A program made the translations under genes and the position numbers. The notes under the pieces are model-generated. The model was not told where the DNA came from. It was given only the letters and a program-made list of their open reading frames with translations, and made no database searches. Shown piece after piece: positions 26,762-37,006 of a stretch of 64,000 bases of DNA. Source of the DNA: Polychytrium aggregatum (taxonomy: Eukaryota > Chytridiomycota > Chytridiomycetes > Polychytriales); the NCBI RefSeq assembly GCF_025602895.1, contig NW_026516205.1:248001-312000 (forward strand), in the 5' to 3' direction. The first letter of the stretch is position 1; every line of letters begins with the position of its first letter.

Positions 26762-27619
26762 TCACTGCGGCGGCGCCTTTCTCTTCAGGGACTGCTGAAG
26801 CTGCTGTGGCTCCTCCTCCAATGAGGGCTCGTGCCAGACTTGATCAACGAGTCGGAGCACAGCGGCACCGGGAGTGACGCGGGTGCTTTGGCTCGACACA
26901 GTATCCTCGCTGCTTTCGTTTGTTGTGTGATTCAACTCAACGCTGCCTGAAGCACAGACTCGTTCGCCAGTCGCGGTAGCAGCCGGGGCGTCGCTCTGGA
27001 TTCCGTTTGGATCCGTCTCGGTGTCGCAGTCGCTGCCAGCGGTGTTCTTCGGAGCAGCAAGATCGGCGATTCCAACGGCATCGCCTTTGACCATTGCATT
27101 TGTAACAGGATTCTTGTACTGTCGCGTATCAGATTGTTCATTCACTGCCGTCGCATCGCTGTGCCGTTCGGAGGGGACGCTGCTGGGTCCATCGAGACTC
27201 TCGTGGACAACTTGGTCAGGCTCGCTGGCGATAAGGCTGCGGATCGATATCGGGCGGCCGATGGACTCATCGTTGTGGGCACTGTTGACGATCGGAGCGG
27301 AGAGTGCCTCGGCGTTCTCTTGGCTCATCTCCTTGTTCGAGGCCACAGCCGCCGCGATCAGATCGGACAGCAGGTCGTAGCAGACTCGGGCTGCAGATCC
27401 AGTGCGGTTCTCGGCAGCGCCGGGCTTTTGGTCGTGGTCCTGTGCTCGGCCGAGGTTCTGGTCCAGGCTCCGATCACCGGCTCCAGCCTTGTCCTCGCTT
27501 TCACCTTCATCGTCGTTATCACCGTTGTTATAATCGTCGTCCTCATCGTCGTCCTCGTCCTGACATATCCGTCGAGCCGTCCGGCCAAGATGAGCGTTAG
27601 ATGATAAGGAAGGAGCCAT
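26762..27619 (-). CDS. Hypothetical acidic protein, or 3' continuation of the neighbouring gene
   Basis: An 858-nt open frame of 285 aa starting MAPSLSSNAHLGRTARRICQ. It has a strongly acidic stretch (DEDDDEDDDYNNGDNDDEGE), a predicted helix VCYDLLSDLIAAAVASN and a polar tail ending SLKRKAPPQ. No domain is recognised. Its ATG overlaps the 3' end of the upstream minus-strand gene by about 20 nt in another frame. It could be a separate gene. It could also be the last exon of that gene if a weak AAG acceptor is used instead of the CAG acceptor I chose. The length and composition argue that it is real coding DNA in one of these two ways. Confidence 0.4.
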   Translation of the reverse strand: MAPSLSSNAHLGRTARRICQDEDDDEDDDYNNGDNDDEGESEDKAGAGDRSLDQNLGRAQDHDQKPGAAENRTGSAARVCYDLLSDLIAAAVASNKEMSQENAEALSAPIVNSAHNDESIGRPISIRSLIASEPDQVVHESLDGPSSVPSERHSDATAVNEQSDTRQYKNPVTNAMVKGDAVGIADLAAPKNTAGSDCDTETDPNGIQSDAPAATATGERVCASGSVELNHTTNESSEDTVSSQSTRVTPGAAVLRLVDQVWHEPSLEEEPQQLQQSLKRKAPPQ

Positions 27620-29581
27620 GCTTTCTGTCTTTCTTCTGAGGAAGCACCGGGTCACGGGCTGTTGCCCTGCTCCCTTTCGCTCGTTCTAATAGCAACCTCA
27701 ACTCACCAGCGAGCGCAAAAACTCTTCTGTCAAGACAATCTTTTCCCTGCGCTCCGAGAATTGTGGCGTGAACGCTTCGGTCAGGTCGGCGAGCGGCGTT
27801 GGCGTAAACAACATGCTGGGGGCCGCCTCCGCGACGGGGCTCACTTGATCGGCATCCACAACGATTAGCGTTCGGCCGCCGCGGATGCTTGGAGCTTGGT
27901 TCGAGACAGCGCCGCAAAATGCTGAGGAGGAGCCAACACCTCTGTCGTAGCCACTGCCGCCGTAGCTGCAGCCGTCGCCCTTGCTGGAGCTGCCTCCGTC
28001 CAGGTGGATTGTTTTGAGATTCAGCTTGGGTTTCTTGGACTTGCCCGTGCTCCACTGCCGAACTTGCTCCTGGAGGAGGTTCAGGCCCGTGCTGGGGTCG
28101 ATGTTCTCCTTGTCGATGTGCTCCAGGAACGACCGCTTTCGAGGCACCGTCGATTTGCCCTTGCTGGCCAGAATCTGGTTGGCAAGCTGTGCTGCCAGGG
28201 CCATCGGCTTGAGGTGAGGCGCCGGGGCAGTAAACGGCGTGCGGTGTGGCATCGGGCCAGCGGACTCTGCGGCCGTTCCAACAGGCACGCACGATGGGGT
28301 GCTGGGGAAGGCATCGGTGCCATGCCTGCTCGGTACGGTCGAGGGCCGATCCTGCGGGGTCGGCCAGCTCTGCGAGCGAGCGACGGCGGCGGCGGCGGTT
28401 CGGGTGTCGTCGTGCTTTGGTTCGACAGCGGTCTTTCGCAGCTTGGTGGGTCTGGTCAATGGTTCGGCAGCGGTGATCTTGGGGGCTTGCGCGTCTGGTG
28501 CAGAGAAGCGGCTCAGCGGAGTGGCCAGATTATCCTGCAACTCTTCCGAGGACGGGGTGGGCGAGACCACAGGGTCGATCCAGAAGCCCGATCGGGCAAA
28601 ATGAGCCGGGTCGACGCGACTGAGGCCGGGCTGTACAGGATCGGGCTGTACAGGATCGGGCTGCACCGAGGTAGTCCTCTTGAAGGGCGGAAGGATTCTT
28701 GTCGGCACTTTGGCTTTGGGCTTGGCAAACACCGGACGAACTTTCGGGACCAGCCGGAGGTCCTTGGCCTCGATCGAGTCGGGAGTGGGAACGGTTCGCT
28801 GTGGCTCGGCAACGATCGGCGCCGTGGCCGACGATCCTGATCGGGACACCGCACCGGGTTGTGCATCGACATGGGGCGGGGTTGCAATGGCGCTGGGCTG
28901 GGCCACAGGGCGAGTGGGGATCTTGGACGGCCGGACTTTCTTGGGTATGAGCGACGGACGGGTAGCGACCGGCAGGGCAGATGGAGGCGCTTTGTGCGGA
29001 TTGGTATCGGCAGCCGCGGCGGTGGGCTCAGGAGAACGATCCGTTGCCTCGGGAGAGTGATCTGTGGCCGTCTCTGGCTCACTAACCAGAGCCGTATCCA
29101 CAAATAGATCAACTGGGGCTACATCGGCAGCCTTTGCGTCCGGGATCTCGGCAATGGCGGTGTCGGTGTCGGTGGCCATCACATTGTTGGCGATATCCCT
29201 GGACACATCGAGAGAGGTCGCCGTGGTGGTGGGGGCCTCTTTGGCTGTGAGGGCAGGCGGCTTCCGGGCGACCGAGATCATCGCGCTCTCGTTCAGGGCA
29301 GAGACGAGCGGGGCTGGCTTTGCGGCCTTGGGATCTTTGCCGCCAGTAACAGCATCCCGCTTGGGATCGTCGAGACCCGCGGACTTGCCCAGGGGCTGGG
29401 GTGCCCGCTGTAGATTCCCGGCGGCCGGCTGCAGGGCCTTGCGGACAATATGGTTGACCTTGGCCGCGACAGCCTTTGATGCGACAGCCTTTGATGCGAG
29501 AGCAGCTGGGCGGTTCTCATCGGTCCTCTCGGCAGGGTCGGCAAAGACTTTGAAGGTATCGTGTCGATTGGAGGTGGCCAT
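27597..29581 (-). CDS. Low-complexity protein with a KEN box
   Basis: Unrecognised protein of about 637 aa: exon 27707-29581 joined to 27597-27635 by a GT-AG intron, ending LRSLKKDRKHGSFLII. The chosen start MATSNRHDTFKVFADPAERT lies 95 codons inside the maximal frame, because the upstream part looks like translated 5' UTR. Most of the protein is Pro/Ala/Thr-rich and probably disordered. A VQPDP pentapeptide is repeated near the middle. Near the C-terminus, FLEHIDKENIDPSTG contains a KEN motif, and a more conserved-looking block FTPTPLADLTEAFTPQFSER follows. This suggests, but does not show, a cell-cycle-regulated protein degraded by APC/C. The downstream acidic frame at 26762-27619 may belong to it. 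Confidence 0.6.
28624..28666. repeat. 15-bp in-frame coding repeat
   Basis: Nearly three copies of a 15-bp unit (CGGGCTGTACAGGAT on the plus strand) inside the KEN-box gene. It encodes repeated VQPDP in the minus-strand protein. Confidence 0.85.
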
Positions 29582-30274
29582 GTTGAGGGGGACTCGGGTC
29601 GAGACTGGTTGCTGTCGGAATCGCGCTCGGTTCGAGGGGGGGGGCAACAGTGGTATTGATGCTTTGGCGAGGAAGGACGATGTTGGTAGCGATGCTTGTA
29701 GTGCGAATAGACGGATCGTTGGATGGATGATGCTTGCTGAGGATGACGTGGGGACAGGCAAGGTTTGGATGTGAGTTCTGGCGAGGACGGGTTCGCCAGC
29801 GATGTGCGATGCTCGCGAGCAGAGCAGGGCTCGTATCGACCTGGGGCTTGTCGAGATGTGTGGCACGCGATGCTGCTGCTAACGGGTCCGCCGATAGATG
29901 TCTGCCAGTAGATGTCTGTTGGCGCGGCAGATGGTCGTTTGGGTTGGATGGGCCGTGGTGTCGACAGATCGTGAGCAAGACTGGTCGAGAAGTGCAGCAT
30001 CAAAGGCCTGTCTCGGATGCGCTCGCTTCTCGCGGTGCCTCTCGCCGCGCTCTCTCCCGCGCTCGGTCTGGACGACATCCCGACCATGGCCCTCGTCGAG
30101 TCGCAACCAGACAACGATGGATGGCGATGGATGGCGATGGCTGCGGCTGTGGGCCCGAGGGATGCACATCTCGCACTTGGCAGTCACCGCTTTGTGCTCT
30201 GTGGACAATGGACATACTATTACTCGCGCTCTGCAGGACAGTGGTATGACGGCGGCAAGGGATCGGCTTCGACT
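29582..30274. other. intergenic region
   Basis: Holds the 5' flank of the KEN-box gene and the 3' end of the EEP hydrolase gene. Apart from a short ATGGATGGCG repeat near 30117-30140, I see nothing specific. Confidence 0.45.
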
Positions 30275-31144
30275 TTATGGCTTTGGCGTCAGGTCCAGGT
30301 CCACAATCACCGGCAAGTGGTCGCTGGTGGGGGTATAGCCAACATAGGCACCCTTGATGCGCCCGCTGTCCTGCAGGCCTTCGCTCACGAGAATAAAGTC
30401 GATGGTCGTGCCCGTCCAGCAGGTAAAGTTGGGTCTGCCTCGAGGATCGTGCAAGGCGTCGAAAACGTCAGAGAATCCGTGGGACCGGGACATGGCCAAG
30501 ACGGGGGAGCTGTACCAGCTGTTGAAGTCTCCGAGAATGAGCTGGAAGGGCCGGGACGAGAGCTCGGCATCGGCGAGCAGTTCGGTGATCTGGTCGAGTC
30601 GCTGGGAGGCCGAGATGACCTCGAGATGCGTGCCGTAGATCTCGAAGGATAGGCCCGGCACGGGCTCCACCGTCACGGCAATCATGCATCGGCGGCGGCT
30701 GGTGAATTGCTTGGAGTGCTGGGCCGTGAACGGATACTTGCTGTAGACGGCATTGCCAAGCTCGAGGAAGCGCTCGCCGCTGAAGACTCTGATCTTGTGG
30801 ACGTAGCCCAGCTGACTCATGCGGAGGTCGAACCTTCGGATCTGCTCGCTTTCGTGGATGGTGCTGGTGATCTCCTGGAAGACGACCAAGTCGGGCTGGA
30901 ACTTGGCCATGTCCTGGTAGATACCTTCTTCGTTGTTGCGGGTTTGGTGGGCCGAGCTGAAAAAGTGGATGTTGAAGCTCATGATACGCAGAGAAGTCGG
31001 ATCCGAAACGAAGTGGTGCTCTGGGATGCTTGCATTGAGCGGCTCGGCAGCTTGGACCGCCTCCAGAAACTCGTTGGGGCTGTTGACCATAGCTCCTTCA
31101 TAATCAACAAAAGTGGGTGGATGGGCAGGAAGTTCGTCGGACAT
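30275..31144 (-). CDS. Endonuclease/exonuclease/phosphatase-family protein
   Basis: Intronless gene for a 289-aa protein with the EEP fold (DNase I/AP endonuclease/sphingomyelinase superfamily). Catalytic and metal-site motifs are in order: RIMSFNIHFF, VVFQEITS (Mg-binding Glu), SKYPF, EIYGTHLEV, LILGDFNSW (catalytic Asp/Asn), TTIDFILVSEG and TSDHLPVIVDLDL (catalytic His). No signal peptide or TM segment is seen. The specific substrate cannot be told from sequence; the compact size and lack of extra domains resemble uncharacterised fungal EEP proteins. Start MSDELPAHPPTF is the first ATG after the upstream stop. Confidence 0.88.
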   Translation of the reverse strand: MSDELPAHPPTFVDYEGAMVNSPNEFLEAVQAAEPLNASIPEHHFVSDPTSLRIMSFNIHFFSSAHQTRNNEEGIYQDMAKFQPDLVVFQEITSTIHESEQIRRFDLRMSQLGYVHKIRVFSGERFLELGNAVYSKYPFTAQHSKQFTSRRRCMIAVTVEPVPGLSFEIYGTHLEVISASQRLDQITELLADAELSSRPFQLILGDFNSWYSSPVLAMSRSHGFSDVFDALHDPRGRPNFTCWTGTTIDFILVSEGLQDSGRIKGAYVGYTPTSDHLPVIVDLDLTPKP

Positions 31145-32029
31145 GGCTCGTGGTGGATGTGGTCGGGCGAAGGTGCAGCGCAGATGGAGGCCAAATATAT
31201 GAACGATGGTCGTGATGGACGAGCAGCCACAGGACCGGCGAAGAGGGCAGGGAGGGCGATCGCCGAGGCCGATGGCGTGGCCGATGGCGTGGCCGACTTG
31301 ACCTCATGCGGCGCAGCCACAGAGTGATACCCGCTGGCTTGAGTATCCTGGTCGCCTGGTCAATGCAGATCCAAGATTCGAGAGCGACGGCCGATGCGAT
31401 CGGCAGTCGAGCCGATCGCGGCTTGCCATGGCCTCTATTTCTGGATCTCGAATGTGCCGATGCTCGCACGTCGGGTGTGGATTGTGCCAGGGCCAACCAG
31501 GGCCAACCAGGGCCCGACCGGCGTGTCTGGCAACACAGCTTTCGGCATCCAAGGCAGAACTCACCGATACTGTGCTCGAGAGAGGTTTCATGCCCCTCAG
31601 ATCGCTTCATATCGGCCCGTATCTCCCGCCTGACCAGGCGATCTGGCTCGCGCAGCAAACCCACCCACCCCGAGACCCAGACGCCAAGCGCGCCGGGCCC
31701 AGCACAGCCATCGCACACGAGCTGTGGGCTGCGGCTGCGCAGCACTGCACAGCACCGGCAGGGTCACGCGCTCGCGTCGCACAGACACACGACCCGCCAC
31801 CCACGGCACACACGGCGCCTGCGCCGATCACGTTCGCGGCTGTGCGATCATGTCACCCGACCCGCGCCACGCACACGGCGGACCCCTTGTCCAGTGACCG
31901 ATCCTTCGCTTCCGCGTCCCGTTGTGTGGATCTGCAGGGGCCAATCGACAGTGGGCAGTTGGGTCGCCAGGGCGAACGTGCACGATCAGCGTTGATGTGT
32001 ATGACGTGTATCACGAGCACATTGCATTT

Positions 32030-32165
32030 GTTATGTGCATGACATTATATCCGTCATGCACATACAATCTGTCATGCACATATACCATATATCATGCAAA
32101 TATACATATATCATGCAAATATACCATTTATCTTGCGAATATACCATTTATCTTGCGCATTCACA
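32030..32165. repeat. AT-rich degenerate tandem repeat
   Basis: Several imperfect copies of a unit like tatcatgcaaatataccat, preceded by cgtcatgcacatacaat-type variants. The AT content contrasts sharply with the GC-rich surroundings. It lies about 0.6-0.7 kb upstream of the GH18 gene start. Confidence 0.75.
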
Positions 32166-32594
32166 CCCCACTCTGCCAGCTGTATTTGCGTCTCGCCCAA
32201 TGCGCCGCTTCCCCCACGCTCGCGAAACCTTGCGGCCCGGGCACCGCGGTCCTTGTCCGCCATGTGGCTTCCGTGCGGCCATGGCCATCTGGTCGCTTGT
32301 CTCGGCCTGCTCTGCCCGCTTCTGTGCGCTCGCGGGGTCGCAGATCCCCGTGCGTGACAAGTCATGCCTCGCATGACCGGCCACAGACGGCCCATGGCAC
32401 GCGCGATCGTCTCGCTCGATCGGCTGGCTTGTCCTTGTTGCCCGGTCGCTCTGGCATTATTGCCTCTGCTTCTCCACACCAGATGCTCAGTCGCCATGGG
32501 CGTCGTTGGTCTGGCTGCTCGTTCGATCCGTGCTGCCCCAGTCCTTCTCCCCGCCCCGCGTTGGTCCTGGCTGGCCGTCCGGCCCCACTCTGGG

Positions 32595-32602
32595 CTATAA
32601 AT
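32595..32602 (+). promoter_or_regulatory. TATA box of the second GH18 gene
   Basis: CTATAAAT lies about 150 bp before the ATG and is followed by a long C/T-rich leader, a typical strong fungal promoter arrangement. Confidence 0.65.
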
Positions 32603-32749
32603 TCATCATCACCCCCGCCTTCTTCCTCTCACGCCACCACCCTTCGCTTAGGTCAATCCGCCGAGGACGATCCAAGCACCCCTCCACCCCTCTCCCTAAT
32701 CCCTTACCCCCCCCCAAAACCCACTAATTTCCTCTAATCTGCCTCGAAC

Positions 32750-35045
32750 ATGAAGGTCACCTCTGCCCTCATCTTTGCCCTCTCGGCCATCACCTCCGTC
32801 CTGGCCGACACCGTCGCCCCCGGCACCAAGCTCGTTGGTGGCTACCTCCTGATCGACCAAGACGGACCCTCCAAGCTCGCTGCTCTTGCTGCCAACGCTG
32901 CCACCCTCCCTGTCAACCGCGTCTGGATCTCCTTCGTCCGCCCTGACTTGGTCTACGTTCCCGGCAGCAACACCCTCGCCAACGTCGGTCTTGGCTATGG
33001 CCCCCAGACTGGTGACTATGGTTTCGCCGAGGTACGTGGTCCTCTCTTTGTCCTGCTGTATACCCGCTTCCCCCTCCCTTTGCGGGACTCAATTGGACGA
33101 CGACCACCAAGACCGGTACACTGCGTCCAATCAACTGATCTCGCTGCTTTGTCCGTCACAGGTCAAGAAGTACGTTGCCCAGCTCCAGGCTGGCGGCGTC
33201 GAGGTCTTCCTCTCCATGGGTGGCTGGTCCTACAACTGCTGGCCCTACACCTACCTCCGCAACTCCATTTCTCCCTACGGCGGCAGCCAGGCGAACATTA
33301 TCAAGCAGTACGGTGGTGGCAACATCAACAACTGTGTTGAAAGCAACCTCTGGTGCTACGCCTGCGACCCCCCGAGCAACGGCGACACCATCAACTCCTA
33401 TGCCGTCTACCCCGAGCCCGCCAACTCGTCCACCTGGCAGCAGGCCATGTCCTATGTCGCCGCCAACGCCGCCAAAGCTGGCTCCGTCGCCCCTGTCTGG
33501 CACCCCAACATCTACGGTGGCCAGCAGTGGACCGATCCCAACACCGGCCTGAGCACCACCGTCGTCGGCAACCCGCTCTTTGCCCAGCTCGGCCGTGATC
33601 CCTACCAGGATCTCATCTACCTCGCCAAGGATCTCGGCCTCGATGGTGTCGACCAGGATTATGAGGAGTTCTGTAAGTTCCTTGCGGCTGCACCCGCTGC
33701 CGTTGTCCGCTGCTCTGATCTGACCTCTACCCTACCCAATCCCTGTGGACCTTCTGGCCGTCGCTTGATCTGACTGACTGACTGACTGACTGACTGACTG
33801 ACTGACTGACTGACTGACTGACTGACCAACTCGATCTTGCTTTCTAGGGCACGCCGATACCTTCAAGGGCGGTGACGCCACCTGTTCCAACGGCTGCACC
33901 AACACCCAGACCATGTACAAGTACTCGGCCATCATCCGCGACACCATGATCAACATCCAGAACATCTACCCCACCCTCAAGCTCTCCACTGCCGGCGCTG
34001 CCACCGGTGCCATGTCCGACACCTGGTGGGGTGGTAACCTCAAGGGCATCTGGTACTTCTCCCACAAGCAGAACCCCGATGTCATCAACTTCATGACCAC
34101 TGGCAACAACGCCGGTGGTGTCAACATCATGTCGTACGATATCTCCACCAACGTCGATGAGTGCCCTACCCAGCTCAACGGCCAGTGCCAGCTGACCGAC
34201 CAGGTCAACTACTACATGTCGACCTTTGCCGCCGCCAACATCCCCGCCAACGTCGGCTACGAAATCGGCACCCCCGCCTACCCCGATCCCACCACCGACC
34301 CCCAGGAGCTGGCCAACCTCACCTTCTCTGCCGCCACCACCCTCCTGACCAACACCCAGCCCAAGTACAACGGTGGCTTCATCTGGGAGCTCTTCAAGAC
34401 TGCCGACTCGAGCGCCAACATTGATGTCACCTCTTTCCTCGATGAGCTCTGCGCCGTTATGCTCCCTGGCTCTCCTCGCTGCTCTGGCAAGGTTCCTCCC
34501 TACACCTCGTGAGTATCGTATGAATGCATTGCTGTTGTGTCGCTGCTGCTATCGCTCTGTCCGATGTCCCGGCTCTGTCCATCTTGATTGATGGGGTGTG
34601 GTCATATTCGCTTCTAACTCTGTCGTCCATGATTGTATTTCCTTTCTCTAGTCAAACCACCACCGCTACCGGCCCTACCACCACCACCACCACCACCCCT
34701 ATCAAGACCACCACCACTACCACCACCACCACTACTACTACTACTACCACCCCTGTCAAGACTACCACCACTACCACCAAGACTTCCTCCACCAAGACTT
34801 CCTCCACCAAGTCTTCCTCCACCAAGTCTTCCTCCAAGCCTCCTACCACCACCACCACCACCACCACCTCGGCTTCCCCCACTGCCACCGGCTCCCTCCC
34901 CAGCCCCGGCCAGCCCTGCACCTCTGGCTATGCTTGCGGTACTGGTAACAGTGTCCTCGTCTGCTCTGGCACCTGGATCTCCATCGGTGTCTGCCCCGCC
35001 GGCACCGCTTGCCAGCCCGGCACCTTTGTCTGCGCCGCCGCTTAA
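32750..35045 (+). CDS. Secreted GH18 enzyme with Thr-rich linker and Cys-rich C-terminal module
   Basis: Exons 32750-33031, 33162-33672, 33848-34508 and 34652-35045 encode 615 aa. A signal peptide (MKVTSALIFALSAITSVLA) precedes a family 18 barrel. LVGGYLLIDQ, VEVFLSMGGWSYNCWPY and the active-site GLDGVDQDYEEF keep the D..D.D.E pattern with the catalytic Glu; INIMSYDI-type and GGFIWELFK segments follow. A roughly 55-residue Thr/Ser/Lys linker from a CCACC-repeat region leads to a six-Cys tail, PCTSGYACGTGNSVLVCSGT... ending CPAGTACQPGTFVCAAA, similar to the tail of the protease at 40919. The barrel is longer and more divergent than in the first chitinase, so the exact substrate (chitin or related glycan) is inferred. 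Confidence 0.88.
33769..33827. repeat. (CTGA)n repeat in GH18 intron 2
   Basis: About 14 perfect copies of a CTGA/GACT tetranucleotide inside the second intron of the second GH18 gene. Confidence 0.95.
34676..34872. repeat. ACC/ACT-rich coding repeat (Thr linker)
   Basis: Threonine codons (ACC, ACT) interrupted by CCTRTCAAG and TCTTCCTCC units, coding for the TTTT/PVKTT/KSSSTKSS linker of the second GH18 enzyme. Likely O-glycosylated. Confidence 0.85.
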
Positions 35046-36031
35046 GCGAGTTCAACCGAATGAATATTTTCGGTAGCTTCTGGCGTGTATGTGTGTACCT
35101 TTCACAACTCTATGGCGCTTCCGTCGTTGCCTGTACTCTTCCCTCTCTACCCGCTGTGAATCCTGGCGAGCCGGGTTCTGTATCTATGCCTCTCAAAGCA
35201 GATCTCGTTCCCTTCCATTCTCCTCTCTCCCCTTCTTTCCTCTGACAGAAGAGCGAGCGGTCGGGTGGCCAAACATCTCTTCCTGGTAAATACAATACGA
35301 TGCTTTTTCGTCCAGAGAACTGTGTTTTCGGCTCCTTCGGTCGTGACAGGGGGGGGGTCATCAAAGCGGTGGATTGCCAGTAGACCAAGACAGCAGCGGA
35401 TTGTGAGTATTCGGCTCCAGAAAGAAACGAGACAGTCCTTCTCTGGCATCAGAGGCCTGAGCCCTGCCGATACTTGGCGAACCTGAGTCTCCGTGGGTTG
35501 GATGCATATCCTTCCCTTGCTTCCAGGAGGCATTTCGATTGCAATGAGTGGGTGGGTGTGCTCAGGTTCCAAAAAAAAACTACTGCCCCAGTCCAAAACG
35601 GAGTGTCTCATTTCATTTTGGGAACGCTATACTATATCTGTTTCCGCGGTTCGATCGTTATTGCAGACGGATGTGTATTCCATTCACTGTTTTTGAGAGG
35701 ACCCGACTTTCACGGCAAACCCTGTGCCCAACAGTCTCCGAGCGCTGTGTCGAGGCAGCGACGGCATTTGCCTTGCAAATCCATCTAAGCACTGCTGTTT
35801 TTTGACCGGCTGAGCTCCTCGGTGAACTCCTTGGGACTGAGGGTTGGAAGCGGCAGCATATTATCCCGTCGAGCAGAGCGAGATTGTAATGGCGTAATCA
35901 GCCAGAGTCCGAGCATGTGGGTGCGATGATACAGGCGCTGCAATTCCCCTCGGGGACTTCAGTGGTCCAGCGCCCAGTTTCTGCTCCAACGCACACCCAT
36001 CCGCTCTCTGTGCCCACGAGCACGATGGCGC
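35046..36031. other. convergent intergenic region
   Basis: About 1 kb between the GH18 stop and the stop of the UQCC3-like gene. It includes an oligo-G run near 35349 and an oligo-A run near 35570. No gene is supported on either strand. Confidence 0.45.
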
Positions 36032-36635
36032 TTACAATTGAACTTCCCACACGGGCCGGTCGCTATTGGCGTTGGCCATGATGGTCTCGTAAATGAGCTG
36101 TTGTCGGCGCTTGGCCTCATCGAGGGTACGGCTGTTGACTCGGCCGGATTCTCGCAGAGTCTGGTAGAAAGCCAGAGGGCACGATGGGTTAGATTCAGAC
36201 GTTTGTGGCCATCCAAGCAATCGACAGCAACGCCAACAATATAACAATAACAATAACAACAACAACAGCAACATTAACACCAACAACATCAACACCAACA
36301 ACCCAGTCAAAACTGCAAGCCAAATCGCTGCACTCGCTCGCTCGAGATGCATTATCCGCTGGACGGACCTGTTCCATATCGCTGGAGAGGTTGAGGGCCG
36401 TCGGAATGAATCGAGAGCAAGGGTTGAGTAGGTGTTGACGTTGGGGCGCTTGGCTCAAAGATCGATGTGATATGGCTTTGGTGCCGGCGTGGGCAGGAAT
36501 CTCTGGAGCGACGAAGCAGCAGCAGCGATCCTACCTCGAATTGGGGACGGTGTAGTTCAGAAACAGGTATCCGGTGCCCATAATGAGGGACACATAGATG
36601 GTCGACTTGATGGCAACGCCGATGAAGCGGGACAT
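36032..36635 (-). CDS. UQCC3/Cbp4-like complex III assembly factor
   Basis: Three exons, 36535-36635, 36369-36381 (13 nt) and 36032-36160, give an 80-aa protein. It begins MSRFIGVAIKSTIYVSLIMG, a single TM anchor ending GYLFLNYTVPN. A polar tail follows with GRVNSRTLDEAKRRQQLIYE and ends DRPVWEVQL. A short N-terminal TM segment, a Pro right after it and a tail with (S/N)R..DEA.R.QQL....M is the pattern of UQCC3/Cbp4, inner-membrane factors that stabilise cytochrome b and complex III. The 13-nt microexon is required to keep phase between TVPNS and QTLRESG. The family call is from pattern alone. Confidence 0.68.
36236..36302. repeat. AAC-rich repeat in UQCC3-like intron 2
   Basis: Run of caataacaacaacaacagcaac-type units in the intron between the microexon and the last exon. 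Read through, it gives Leu-, Val- or Asn/Thr-rich artefacts. Confidence 0.85.
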
Positions 36636-37006
36636 GCGGGGCTGGGTCGATTGATCGCGGAGGTTGTCGGGAGGGAGCAGCGAGCCAGATACCACGAAAA
36701 GCAGGACGCAGAATGCAGCATGTAGCAAACCCAATATTAGACGGTGGGTTTGAGGTTGGCCGTGCGGTGGTGAGCCAGAGTTAAGGCCGCCAGCAGCCAG
36801 CAGCCCGAACCAAGCGGGCCCTGTCGATGGTATCCAGCCACATACCGGTGTGATGGATGGGAGCGGGGGCGAGATCAGGTCGAACCAAAAACCGGACAGA
36901 AACCCGGTCACGTCCGCCCCGCCCTTCTTGCTTCATCGTCTTGCCCAACATCCGCCATCGCCTGTGCCGCCGCATCCACTCCCACGAACCCAAAACCGAC
37001 CCAGCC

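Larger units (their letters stand above)
31145..32749. other. 1.6-kb intergenic region with an AT-rich island
   Basis: No gene found. It contains small direct repeats (gatggcgtggcc twice at about 31271-31297, gggccaacca at about 31490-31513), an AT-rich repetitive island at about 31990-32165 and the promoter of the second GH18 gene. Confidence 0.55.

Noticed and set aside
29734-30652. Plus-strand frames opposite the EEP hydrolase gene
   Set aside because: They are antisense to the clear SFNIHF...GDFNSW...SDHLPV reading and have no domain of their own.
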